Assembly: GCA_964541755.1 (NCBI GenBank)
Contig: CAZIRF010000003.1
Span: forward strand, 62,001 to 126,000
Origin: CAZIRF01 sp964541755
GTDB taxonomy: Bacteria > Spirochaetota > Spirochaetia > Treponematales > Breznakiellaceae
DNA length: 64,000 bases
Direction of reading: 5' to 3'
The notes under the pieces are model-generated. The model was not told the DNA's origin and searched no databases. It worked only from the letters and a program-made list of their open reading frames with translations. Of this stretch, positions 51,885 through 60,040 are shown piece after piece. The translations under genes and the position numbers were made by a program. How positions within the stretch are numbered: position 1 is the stretch's first letter; every line of letters begins with the position of its first letter.

Positions 51885-53383
51885 GCGCCCAACACCAGAG
51901 CCCCGCAGCCCTCGCCGAGGCGGCGAAGGTCCTCCTCGCGGATATTGAAGCGAAAAAGGCCGCCGGTCCCTTGAGCGCCAAGGATCGCATGGCCATTCCC
52001 GCGCAGGAGATGCCGGCCCGCGATCCCCAAGAACGGGCGACCTGCCAGAACGAAGTTGCCATTGGCTACAGCGAAGCCCAGGCCTTTGTCGAGGCCGAGC
52101 GCTGCCTCCAGTGCAAGAACGAACCCTGCGTCAAGGGCTGTCCGGTTGGCGTTCCCATCCCCCGTTTTATCAAGCAGATAACCGAAGGCAACTTCAAGGG
52201 TGCCGTCGACGTTATCAAGGAGACGAACCTCCTCCCGGCCGTCTGCGGTCGCGTTTGCCCGCAGGAAAAGCAGTGCCAGCTCCAATGTACCGTGGGCAAG
52301 GGCCTCAAGGACGTCAACAAGGCCGTCGCCATCGGGCGTCTTGAGCGCTACGTGGCCGACTGGGAGCGGGATAACGGCAAGATCACCCCGCCGGCAGTGA
52401 AGCCCGCCACGGGCAAGAAGGTCGCCGTCATCGGTTCCGGCCCCGCCGGCCTTACCGTCGCCGCCGACGTAGCCCGCGAGGGCCACGCCGTTACCATCTT
52501 CGAAGCCTTCCACAAGGCCGGCGGCGTCATGGTCTACGGTATCCCCGAGTTCCGCCTTCCCAAGGCCATCGTGCAAAAGGAAGTGGACACCCTCAAGGCA
52601 ATGGGCGTGAACATCGAGACCAACTTCCTCGTGGGCCGAACCCGCACCATAGGTGAGCTCATGGAGGAGGATGGTTTTGACGCCGCCTTCGTAGGCGTCG
52701 GGGCAGGCCTTCCCAAGTTCATGGGCATCGAGGGCGAGAACCTTGTGGGTGTCTTCAGCGCGAACGAGTACCTTACCCGCGCCAACCTCATGAAGGCCTG
52801 GGACACGAACCGTGCTGCCACCCCCATCTACGAATCGAAGATCGTTGTCGTCATAGGCGGCGGCAATGTCGCCATGGATGCTGCCCGCATGGCCCTGCGC
52901 TTGGGTGCCGATGCCGTCCATGTCGTCTACCGCCGTACCCGTGATGAAATGCCCGCCCGAGCCGAAGAGGTCGAGCACGCCATGGAAGAGGGCGTCATCT
53001 TCGACTTCCTGCGCAACCCGAATGTCATACTTGGCGACGATAACGGCCGCGTCCGCGCCGTCGAGCTGCAGAAGTTCGAGCTGGGCGAACCCGATGCCAG
53101 CGGCCGCCGTAGCCCGGTCGCCATCGAGGGCTCGCAGTACGAGTTCGTCTGCGACACGGTAATTGTCGCCCTGGGCAACGAATCCAACCCCCTGCTCGTC
53201 AAGACGACCGAGGGGCTTGTGGTCGACAAGAAGGGCCGCATCACCGTGGGCAGCGACCAGAAGACGAGCCTCGACGCCGTATACGCCGGCGGCGACATCG
53301 TCTTGGGGGCGGCCACCGTCATCCTCGCCATGGGCGAGGGGCGCCGTGCCGCCGCAGCCATAAATGAAATGTTGAAAGACTGA
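51881..53383 (+). CDS. nfnB: NfnB-type glutamate-synthase-like subunit
   Basis: The 500-residue flavoprotein has two cluster-binding Cys sets (CLQCKNEPCVKGCPVG near 75 and CGRVCPQEKQCQLQC near 120). They are followed by VIGSGPAGLTVAADVAREG for FAD near 180 and VIGGGNVAMDAARMALRLGA for NADP(H) near 325, then an AGGDIVLGAATVILAMGEG end. It is the large bifurcating subunit of NfnAB. A 45-residue Ala/Lys-rich N-terminus precedes the first Cys. The frame is open further upstream inside nfnA; ATG 51881 with GGAGG is the proper start. Confidence 0.88.
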   Translation: MSAQHQSPAALAEAAKVLLADIEAKKAAGPLSAKDRMAIPAQEMPARDPQERATCQNEVAIGYSEAQAFVEAERCLQCKNEPCVKGCPVGVPIPRFIKQITEGNFKGAVDVIKETNLLPAVCGRVCPQEKQCQLQCTVGKGLKDVNKAVAIGRLERYVADWERDNGKITPPAVKPATGKKVAVIGSGPAGLTVAADVAREGHAVTIFEAFHKAGGVMVYGIPEFRLPKAIVQKEVDTLKAMGVNIETNFLVGRTRTIGELMEEDGFDAAFVGVGAGLPKFMGIEGENLVGVFSANEYLTRANLMKAWDTNRAATPIYESKIVVVIGGGNVAMDAARMALRLGADAVHVVYRRTRDEMPARAEEVEHAMEEGVIFDFLRNPNVILGDDNGRVRAVELQKFELGEPDASGRRSPVAIEGSQYEFVCDTVIVALGNESNPLLVKTTEGLVVDKKGRITVGSDQKTSLDAVYAGGDIVLGAATVILAMGEGRRAAAAINEMLKD

Positions 53384-53448
53384 TTTTCCAAGGCCCGTCA
53401 AGCTGTTGCCGGTTCGCATCCTGCGGGCCGGCAACAGTGCTTCCGGTA

Positions 53449-53477
53449 TTGCAAAATCGCCGGGAAGCGGGCATTAT
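53449..53477 (+). promoter_or_regulatory. Promoter of the TPR gene (leaderless type)
   Basis: TTGCAA (53449-53454), 17 bp, CATTAT (53472-53477), then exactly six bases and ATG 53484. Confidence 0.45.
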
Positions 53478-53483
53478 GGGGGC

Positions 53484-54143
53484 ATGAAAGCCCTTTCACG
53501 CCTGTTTTTGATTCTTGTTGTAATGGGTGCCCCTGCCCTCGCCGCACAAGAGGCAACGGTCACGCCCCTGCGCGAGTACCGTATTGGCAGAGACCTCGAG
53601 GCCCAGGGCCGTTGGGACGAGGCAAATACCCGCTACGAAACAGCCATTGCCCTTACCCTCGAAGAAATCTCCAAAAATACCGTCAACCGCGATACCTATG
53701 CCGTTCTCACCTGGAGCTATCAGCGGCAGAAGAAGTACCGCAGCGTCATCGATTACGGCAAGCAGGCCCTCAAGCGCGATGCCAAGGACTACCGGGTCAT
53801 GGAGACCATGGGCGAGGCCTGGTTCTACATCGGGGATTACAAGGAATCGATACGGCTGATGCAGAAGTATGTCGATGCGATGCCCCAGGGCGAAAGGGTT
53901 TCCGTGGCGTACTTCTTCATGGGCGAAACCTACCGCATACTCAACAAGCTCAATCACGCCGAAATCGCCTACACCACCAGTGTCCGCCTCGAACCGGGCC
54001 TTCCGCTCTGGTGGTACCGCCTGGGGCTTGCACGCGAGCTCCTCGAGGACAAGAGCGGGGCCCAGGCCGCCTTCAACAAGGCCCTTTCGCTCTGGCCCTC
54101 CTACAAGGATGCCAAAACCGCACTGGCCAGGGTGAGCCGTTAG
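53484..54143 (+). CDS. Exported TPR-repeat protein
   Basis: The 219-residue protein has a signal peptide (LSRLFLILVVMGAPALAAQ) and four tetratricopeptide-like helix pairs between residues ~30 and 215. Examples are GRDLEAQGRWDEANTRYETAIAL, SVIDYGKQALKRD, MGEAWFYIGDYKESIRLMQKYV and ELLEDKSGAQAAFNKALSLWP. It probably acts as a periplasmic scaffold; no partner can be named. The promoter-to-ATG spacing fixes the start. Confidence 0.8.
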   Translation: MKALSRLFLILVVMGAPALAAQEATVTPLREYRIGRDLEAQGRWDEANTRYETAIALTLEEISKNTVNRDTYAVLTWSYQRQKKYRSVIDYGKQALKRDAKDYRVMETMGEAWFYIGDYKESIRLMQKYVDAMPQGERVSVAYFFMGETYRILNKLNHAEIAYTTSVRLEPGLPLWWYRLGLARELLEDKSGAQAAFNKALSLWPSYKDAKTALARVSR

Positions 54144-54178
54144 CCAGCGCCCCAAGCGGGGCCCGGGAAGGCCCGCAC

Positions 54179-54207
54179 TGGACAGCCGGGGCCCTCTGGC
54201 CTACGAT
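54179..54207 (+). promoter_or_regulatory. Promoter of the GH13_18 gene (leaderless type)
   Basis: TGGACA (54179-54184), 17 bp, TACGAT (54202-54207), then exactly six bases and ATG 54214. No ribosome-binding sequence is present. Confidence 0.55.
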
Positions 54208-54213
54208 TAACAC

Positions 54214-55962
54214 ATGACCATTGACCGCATACGCAAACTGTTGGGTGAAATCTACGGCGGCGAGCGTGCGAACGAGCTGGCCGATCGCCTTGCGGATCGC
54301 TGTACCCGGGCGGGGAAGACGCCGCCCGCCCGTCAGTATCAGATTGAATCCTCCTCCTTCGACGAGACGAGCGCCGTTCTTATTACCTATGCAGATATCC
54401 TGGCCCCTGCCGATGCCCGCGAGGCCCCCGGGGACAAGCATCCCGACACCCCGGCTGATACCCCCCTCGATGTCCTGGCTTCCTTCCTGCGCGAGCGGGT
54501 CGCCGGACTGTTTTCGCACCTCCACATCCTGCCCTTCTTCCCCTGGACCTCGGACGACGGTTTTTCGGTTGCCGACTACAGCAAACCGGACCCCCGCTAC
54601 GGGACCTGGGCCGATATAGAGGCCCTTGGGGCGGATTTCTCGCTGGCTTTTGATCTCGTGCTCAACCACGGGAGCGCCCAGAGCCAGTGGTTCCGCGACT
54701 TCCTCGCGGGAGACCCCCGCCGAAAAAATTGGTACCTGACCCGGCCAGAGGGCTGGAAGGGCCCCCAGGTCGTTCGCCCCCGCACGAGCCCCCTCCTTAC
54801 CGAGTTCTCTTTGGGTGCCGGTCGCGCCGTTCACGTCTGGACGACCTTCAGTGACGACCAGGTCGATTTCGACTGGTCCAATCCCGATGTCCTCTTGGCC
54901 TTTGTCGACATACTCCTCATGTACATGGAACACGGCTGCGAGCTATTGCGCCTCGATGCCATCGCCTACCTGTGGAAGGAGGACGGGACCCCCTGTATCC
55001 ACCACCCCAAGACCCACGCAATGGTCAAACTCTTTCGCGCCCTCATCGACGCCTTCCACCTGCCGATCACCCTCCTTACAGAGACCAATGTCCCCCACGA
55101 GGAGAATGTCTCCTACTTTGGCGCGGGGGACGAGGCCCACATGGTCTACAACTTCCCCCTGCCGCCCTTGACCCTTCACGCGGCGGTGAGCGGCGACGCG
55201 GGGCCCCTGCGCGACTGGGCCCGTACGCTTGAGTACCCCGAACACGGGATCTTCCTCAACTTTCTGGCCAGCCACGACGGCATCGGGCTTACCCCCGCCA
55301 AGGGCCTCGTCGACGAGGCCGCCTTCGCGACCACCCTCGAACGCTGTGTCGAGCGCGGCGCCCTCATTTCGACCAAGGCGACGCCGCAGGGCCCCATCCC
55401 CTACGAGCTCAACAGCGCCTGGCTTTCGGCCGTGGCACCGCCCGGCCTGGGCCTCGCCCACCACCGCGCGCGGGCTTTCCTCGCGACCCACGCGGTGCTC
55501 CTGGCCCTGCGCGGGGTCCCCGCCATCTGGTTCCACAGCCTCTTTGGGGGCGAGAACTGGGTCGAGGGGCCGGAAGTACGCGGTTACAAACGCGCCATCA
55601 ACCGCGAGAAACCCGGGCGCGTGGAACTCGAGGCGCGCCTTGCAGACCCCGCCGGGCTCCCCGCCCTGGTCTTCGCGGGGCTTGAAAAGCTGCTGACCTT
55701 CCGGGCCGCGCACCCGGCCTTCGCCCCCGCCAGCCCCCAGCGCGTTATCGAAAGCGCCGGCGCCGTCTTCGCCCTTGTGCGCGGCCCCGATGCAGAAGGC
55801 GAGTACGTCCTGTGTGCCATGAATTTGGGGCCCTGGCCCGCCGCCGTGGAATACGTGGATGAGACTATCAGCATGATCCACCTCTCCCTTGAACCCTGGC
55901 AGACACGGTGGGTGCCCTTTACCGCCGACGGCCTCTTGCGCGAGGATGAACTGTGTACCTGA
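54214..55962 (+). CDS. GH13_18 glycoside phosphorylase (sucrose phosphorylase family)
   Basis: The 582-residue barrel enzyme has HILPFFPWTSDDGFSVADY near 108, FDLVLNHGSAQSQWF near 148, the nucleophile Asp in LLRLDAIAYLW near 248, the acid/base Glu in LLTETNVPHEEN near 288, and the third acid in FLASHDGIGLTP near 350. Subfamily 18 enzymes split sucrose, glucosylglycerate or related glucosides with phosphate to glucose-1-phosphate. The adjoining glycosyltransferase favours a glucosylglycerate-type compatible solute over sucrose, but this is inference. The DETISM segment contains one ACTATCAG copy. Confidence 0.85.
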   Translation: MTIDRIRKLLGEIYGGERANELADRLADRCTRAGKTPPARQYQIESSSFDETSAVLITYADILAPADAREAPGDKHPDTPADTPLDVLASFLRERVAGLFSHLHILPFFPWTSDDGFSVADYSKPDPRYGTWADIEALGADFSLAFDLVLNHGSAQSQWFRDFLAGDPRRKNWYLTRPEGWKGPQVVRPRTSPLLTEFSLGAGRAVHVWTTFSDDQVDFDWSNPDVLLAFVDILLMYMEHGCELLRLDAIAYLWKEDGTPCIHHPKTHAMVKLFRALIDAFHLPITLLTETNVPHEENVSYFGAGDEAHMVYNFPLPPLTLHAAVSGDAGPLRDWARTLEYPEHGIFLNFLASHDGIGLTPAKGLVDEAAFATTLERCVERGALISTKATPQGPIPYELNSAWLSAVAPPGLGLAHHRARAFLATHAVLLALRGVPAIWFHSLFGGENWVEGPEVRGYKRAINREKPGRVELEARLADPAGLPALVFAGLEKLLTFRAAHPAFAPASPQRVIESAGAVFALVRGPDAEGEYVLCAMNLGPWPAAVEYVDETISMIHLSLEPWQTRWVPFTADGLLREDELCT

Positions 55963-57233
55963 CAAAATTCAACAAGATTGAACGCATCGGTTTTGTGTCG
56001 ACCCGCTTCAAGGGGACCGACGGGGTCTCGATGGAGACGGCGAAGTGGCGCAGCGTCCTCGAGCGCATGGGCTACGAGTGCTTCTTCTTTGCCGGCCAGA
56101 GCGACTGGACGCCCTCACACACCATGGTCGTCCCGGAGGCCTTCTTCGGGAATCCCACCATCGTCGACATCCAGGAGCGCTGTTTCGGTTCGACGGTGCG
56201 ATCGGAGTCCCTTACCGGCGAAATACAGGCCGTGCGCTTCACCCTTAAAAAGGCCCTCTACGACTTCGTAAAGACCTTCTCCATCGACCTCCTCATTGTC
56301 GAAAACGCCCTTACCATCCCCATGCACATCCCCCTGGGACTCGCCCTTACCGAGCTCATCGCCGAAAGCGGTATCCCCACGATTGCCCACCACCACGACT
56401 TCGCCTGGGAGCGCCAACGCTTCCTCGTGAGCGCGGTCGAGGACTACCTCTCGATGTCCTTCCCGCCGCGCCTCAACTCGATAAGCCACGTCGTCATCAA
56501 TACCGAGGGCCGCCGCCAGCTCTCCTACCGCTGCGGCATCGCCTCGACCGTCATTCCCAATGTCTTTGACTTCCACTCCGAGCCCCCGCAGGCAGACGAC
56601 TACTGCCGCGACCTGCGCCCGGCCTTGGGCGTCGCCGACGATGAGGTCCTCCTCCTGCAGCCCACGCGTATGGTGGCCCGCAAGGGTATTGAACACGCCA
56701 TCGAGCTCGCGAGCCGCCTGTCAAAGACGCGCAAGACCAAGATGCTTATCAGCCACCAGGAGAAGGACGAGGGTTCGGAGTACTTCGAGCGTACCATGGA
56801 CTACGCCCGGCTTTTGGGGGTGGACTGCATTATCCGCCCGGACCTTATTGGGGCCGAGCGCACGAGCCACCCGGACGGGACGCGCAGCTGGAGCCTCTGG
56901 GACTGCTACAATGCCGCCGACTTCGTCACCTACCCCTCGACCTACGAGGGCTTTGGCAACGCATTCCTCGAGGCCCTCTGGTTCCGAAAACCCATACTGG
57001 TCAACCGCTATTCCATTTACCAGCAGGACATAGAGCCCCTGGACTTCGACGTCGTCCTCATGGATTCGTATATCACCGACGAAACTGTCGCCACCGTCAA
57101 CGCCCTGCTGGACGCGCCCTCCGCCGTCGAATACATCAGCTCGCGTAACTTCGAGCTTGCAAAACGCTTCTTTTCGTATACCCTTCTCGAAGAGCGCCTG
57201 CGCCAGGTCCTCTCGAATTTCGGGATGCTGTAA
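55953..57233 (+). CDS. Family 4-type glycosyltransferase
   Basis: The 426-residue GT-B protein begins at GTG 55953, overlapping the phosphorylase gene by 10 bp. It opens IGFVSTRFKGTDGVSMETAKW and has an N-terminal domain with LLIVENALTIPMHIPLGLALTE near 115 and AHHHDFAWERQRFL near 147. The donor-site part has LLQPTRMVARKGIEHAIELA near 235 and YPSTYEGFGNAFLEALWFRKP near 330 (E-x7-E). Relatives next to GH13_18 genes are thought to make glycosylated glycerate solutes. The exact sugar donor is not readable here. Confidence 0.82.
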   Translation: MYLTKFNKIERIGFVSTRFKGTDGVSMETAKWRSVLERMGYECFFFAGQSDWTPSHTMVVPEAFFGNPTIVDIQERCFGSTVRSESLTGEIQAVRFTLKKALYDFVKTFSIDLLIVENALTIPMHIPLGLALTELIAESGIPTIAHHHDFAWERQRFLVSAVEDYLSMSFPPRLNSISHVVINTEGRRQLSYRCGIASTVIPNVFDFHSEPPQADDYCRDLRPALGVADDEVLLLQPTRMVARKGIEHAIELASRLSKTRKTKMLISHQEKDEGSEYFERTMDYARLLGVDCIIRPDLIGAERTSHPDGTRSWSLWDCYNAADFVTYPSTYEGFGNAFLEALWFRKPILVNRYSIYQQDIEPLDFDVVLMDSYITDETVATVNALLDAPSAVEYISSRNFELAKRFFSYTLLEERLRQVLSNFGML

Positions 57234-57248
57234 ACCCAGGAGGTCATC

Positions 57249-58214
57249 ATGAAACAAAGCCGCCATCTTTCCTTTAATGTATTCATACTGATAGTTCTCT
57301 CCGCGTTTTCCTTCGCCGCCTGTTCACAGGCAAAGGACGCTGCCCCGGCCCGTTTTGCAAAGTCGGCCCCGAGCATGGCTTTTTCAATGGACGAGGCAAA
57401 GAGCATCGCCTTCGAGGCAGAGGCCCCCATGGCCAAGCGCTCTGCCCCCGCCCCCAAGATGGAAGCGGCTTCCGCAAATGAAGGCTCCGGCAATACGGCC
57501 GCCGAGTCTGCCCGCAAGCTCATCAAGTCGGGTTCCCTCGATATCCGCGTCGAGAACCTTCCCGCGGCGGAAAAAGCGGTGCTCGCGATGCTGGAAGGGC
57601 TTGGCGGCTACATCTCGTCCACCAATGCCTGGTCAAACAGCATGGACCTCGTGTTGCGGGTCCCGCACGAACACTTCGACGCAGTCCTTTCCGGGGTGGC
57701 TGCCCTGGGGGTGGAGTTGCGCCGTTCCGTCTCCACCGATGATGTCACGATTCGCTACCATGACCTCGAGGGGCGTCTTGAATCGAAGAAGCAGTTGCGC
57801 GAGACCTTTCGCGGCTACTTGAAGACGGCAAAGAACATCGAGGAGATCCTCTCGGTCGAAACCCGCCTCAACGATCTGGAGAATGAAATCGATTCTGTAG
57901 GCTCGCAGTTCCGCCGTTTGGCCAACCTGGTCGACTACGCGACTATCAATCTCGAACTCTCCCTGCCCCCCGGCGAGAGCGAGGAGTACAAAACCCCTCT
58001 GGGCGAGCGCATGGGCGAGCTCTTCTCCTCCTTCGGCTCCTTCCTCCAGGGCCTGCTCCTCTTCCTCATCGGCCTTGTGCTCTTCGGTATCCCCATTGCG
58101 GCCCTGCTCCTCTTCCTCTGGTTCCTCCTCTTTGGCCGTGTGGGCCTCCTTCGCAAACTCTTCAAGGCGGCAAGTGCCAAGAGGATCGCAGGCGCGAAGG
58201 ACAAAGGGGAATAA
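57249..58214 (+). CDS. DUF4349 lipoprotein
   Basis: The 321-residue protein has a lipoprotein signal (FILIVLSAFSFAAC) and a ~60-residue Ala/Pro/Lys-rich linker. The DUF4349 domain follows, with SGSLDIRVENLPAAEKAV, GGYISSTNAW, LVLRVPHEHFDAVL, and a coiled segment IEEILSVETRLNDLENEIDSV. The last part is a membrane span (LLLFLIGLVLFGIPIAALLLFLWFLLFG) plus a basic tail. The role is unknown; such proteins are envelope anchored. AGGAGG stands before ATG 57249. Confidence 0.87.
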   Translation: MKQSRHLSFNVFILIVLSAFSFAACSQAKDAAPARFAKSAPSMAFSMDEAKSIAFEAEAPMAKRSAPAPKMEAASANEGSGNTAAESARKLIKSGSLDIRVENLPAAEKAVLAMLEGLGGYISSTNAWSNSMDLVLRVPHEHFDAVLSGVAALGVELRRSVSTDDVTIRYHDLEGRLESKKQLRETFRGYLKTAKNIEEILSVETRLNDLENEIDSVGSQFRRLANLVDYATINLELSLPPGESEEYKTPLGERMGELFSSFGSFLQGLLLFLIGLVLFGIPIAALLLFLWFLLFGRVGLLRKLFKAASAKRIAGAKDKGE

Positions 58215-58237
58215 TTGTCTGTGTCGAGGGTCATATT

Positions 58238-58267
58238 ACTCCCCTAATTATGCCAAATTAGGGGAGT
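58238..58267. terminator. Two-way terminator hairpin
   Basis: A perfect 12-bp stem ACTCCCCTAATT/AATTAGGGGAGT with a six-base loop lies between the converging DUF4349 and mazG genes. The stem's own AT-rich inner part replaces a T run; no long T tract follows on either strand. Confidence 0.6.
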
Positions 58268-58284
58268 GTGAATACCTTGAGTGG

Positions 58285-59184
58285 CTATTCCCCCCGTTCC
58301 AGTTTCTTTGCTTCCTGCCAATAGGCTTCCATGGTGTCGAGGACGGTTTTGTCCATGGGGATGCCGCTCTTCTTCATCTCGCGCTCGACATGGGCAAAGC
58401 GGGAGCTGAAGCGGGCATTGGTGCCCTGGAGGGCGACGGCGGGATCGACCTTGCAGAAGCGGCAGAGGTTGACGACGGCGAAGAGAAGGTCGCCCAGCTC
58501 GCCTTCAAGGTCTTCTTGGGCTTTGTCGCGGGCGGGCCCTTCGGCGGCAAGCGGGAGGGCGGCGCGGGCCTCGGCGACCTCGCCCAGCTCCTCGTGCAGT
58601 TTGTCGATGACCCCGTCGATGCTGGGCCAGTCGAAACCCGCCTTCGCGGCCTTCTTTTGGAGCTTGTAGGCCCGCTCAAGGGGGGGCAGGGCCCGGGACA
58701 CCTCGTCCAGGAGGCTCGTCTTGGGGGCGCGCCCCTCCTGTTCAACCTTGATTTTGGCCCAGTTGTCGAGGACCTCCCCCACATTTGCCACCTTCGTGTC
58801 GCCAAATACATGGGGGTGGCGGCGGATGAGCTTGTCTGCAATGCCCTCGAGGGCATCGCTCACGGTAAAGGCCCCGCTCTGCTCGTGCATGTACGAGAGC
58901 ATGGTGGCAAGGAGAAAGACATCCCCCAGCTCCTCGGCAATGTGGGAGCTGTCGCCCTCGTTGATGGCCTCGACACACTCGTAGGCCTCTTCGAGGAGGT
59001 CTCCCCGCAGGCTGGTGGGGGTCTGTTCGATATCCCAGGGGCAGCCGCCGGGCCCGCGCAGGCGGGTTATAACCTCGTACAGGCGGGTAAAGGACGCGGC
59101 TGCGGCGCCGGCGGCACAAGTGCCGGCGGCGTTAGCGCCATCCTCGCGTGCGGTATTGTTGTTGGCTTGGGTTTGCGCTTCCAT
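58285..59184 (-). CDS. mazG: Nucleoside triphosphate pyrophosphohydrolase MazG
   Basis: The 299-residue protein has two MazG domains. The first reads CPWDIEQTPTSLRGDLLEEAYECVEAI near 32-58 with the EExxE and ELGDVFL ligands. The second has LHEELGEVAEA and ELGDLLFAVVNLCRF near 185-225. It hydrolyses NTPs or dNTPs to NMP and PPi. The start at ATG 59184 is decided by a promoter ending exactly six bases upstream; an in-frame ATG at 59214 lies within that promoter. Residues 2-30 are Ala/Thr/Asn-rich and probably disordered. Confidence 0.92.
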   Translation of the reverse strand: MEAQTQANNNTAREDGANAAGTCAAGAAAASFTRLYEVITRLRGPGGCPWDIEQTPTSLRGDLLEEAYECVEAINEGDSSHIAEELGDVFLLATMLSYMHEQSGAFTVSDALEGIADKLIRRHPHVFGDTKVANVGEVLDNWAKIKVEQEGRAPKTSLLDEVSRALPPLERAYKLQKKAAKAGFDWPSIDGVIDKLHEELGEVAEARAALPLAAEGPARDKAQEDLEGELGDLLFAVVNLCRFCKVDPAVALQGTNARFSSRFAHVEREMKKSGIPMDKTVLDTMEAYWQEAKKLERGE

Positions 59185-59190
59185 GTGCTT

Positions 59191-59219
59191 ATTGTAGTGT
59201 GGGGGCTCCCCCATGTGAA
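59191..59219 (-). promoter_or_regulatory. Promoter of mazG (leaderless type)
   Basis: On the minus strand TTCACA (59219-59214), 17 bp, TACAAT (59196-59191), then six bases to ATG 59184. Both hexamers match the consensus at five of six positions. Confidence 0.65.
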
Positions 59220-59289
59220 GGGCCCCTCATCACTTCGGGTTCCCGCACCCGGGCACGAGGCTACGAGTGCGTGTGGGCACAGTAGACTA

Positions 59290-59865
59290 TCAGCCTATAC
59301 CCGGAAAGGTAATATGAAGGGTTTTTTGGTCTTCGGATTTTACGGGGACACCGGCGGAACCGGCGGGAAAGGGCGAAATCTTGCCATCCAGGGCGGGGGA
59401 GCGTTTGGCCTCCTGCCAGAGTTTCGAAATGGTCTTGCGATCCTGGAGCCCCATGAGCATGCCCTTTTCGGTGGATTTTTTACGGACGTACTCGAAGGAT
59501 TCCTTGAAATCATCGTTGACACTGTCCAGCGCGAGGTCCGGGTCAATGTCGAGCTTGCGGCAGATGTCGACGACCGCGAAGAGGAGCTTGCCCAGTGATT
59601 CCTGGAGGCAGCGCTCGAAGGATTGGCCGTCGGGGCACATGGCGCTGCGTTTGTGAGTGCGCAGGGCCAGGCGTTTTGCGAGGACCGAGGGGTCTTCAAT
59701 GGCAGACTTCGCCTCTGCCAGTTCGTCGTTAATGACCGACCAGATCTGGCCGGCTTCGGGCCAATCGAGCCCGGAACAAGTCGCGAGTTCCTGGAGACGG
59801 TACGCTGTTTTCAATGGGGAGTCGACGCCAAAACCGCCCGAATTGGTTTTCGGGTTACGTTTCAT
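59290..59865 (-). CDS. Degenerate MazG-like protein
   Basis: The 191-residue protein resembles the second MazG domain of the adjacent gene. PLKTAYRLQELATCSGLDWPEAG aligns with LERAYKLQKKAAKAGFDWPS, and LGKLLFAVVDICRKLDIDPDLAL aligns with LGDLLFAVVNLCRFCKVDPAVAL. The metal ligands of the second half-site are lost: ELGD became SLGK. Activity is therefore doubtful and a regulatory or binding role possible. ATG 59865 has AGGAGG five bases upstream. Its stop TGA, followed by TAG, lies in an ACTATCAG copy. The 175 bp upstream (59866-60040) holds only promoter-like sequence. Confidence 0.75.
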   Translation of the reverse strand: MKRNPKTNSGGFGVDSPLKTAYRLQELATCSGLDWPEAGQIWSVINDELAEAKSAIEDPSVLAKRLALRTHKRSAMCPDGQSFERCLQESLGKLLFAVVDICRKLDIDPDLALDSVNDDFKESFEYVRKKSTEKGMLMGLQDRKTISKLWQEAKRSPALDGKISPFPAGSAGVPVKSEDQKTLHITFPGIG

Positions 59866-59970
59866 GAGAGCCTCCTGAGATTTTTTTGACTTCGCATTGC
59901 GCAAGGCATGGTGCTTCTGCGTAGCGGAACCACTATTGAGTCTAGTGTGCGAAGGGTGGAATTGCAAAAA

Positions 59971-59976
59971 ATTATA
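59971..59976 (-). promoter_or_regulatory. Possible -10 of the MazG-like gene
   Basis: TATAAT on the minus strand, about 105 bases before ATG 59865, without a convincing -35. A second option nearer the gene is TTGCAA with TAGACT 17 bp later. Confidence 0.3.
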
Positions 59977-60040
59977 TGGGGAATTTTTCTGATACAGTGA
60001 CTGTTTGTCGGGATGCTTGTCGCAAAGCTTTTTCAGGACT

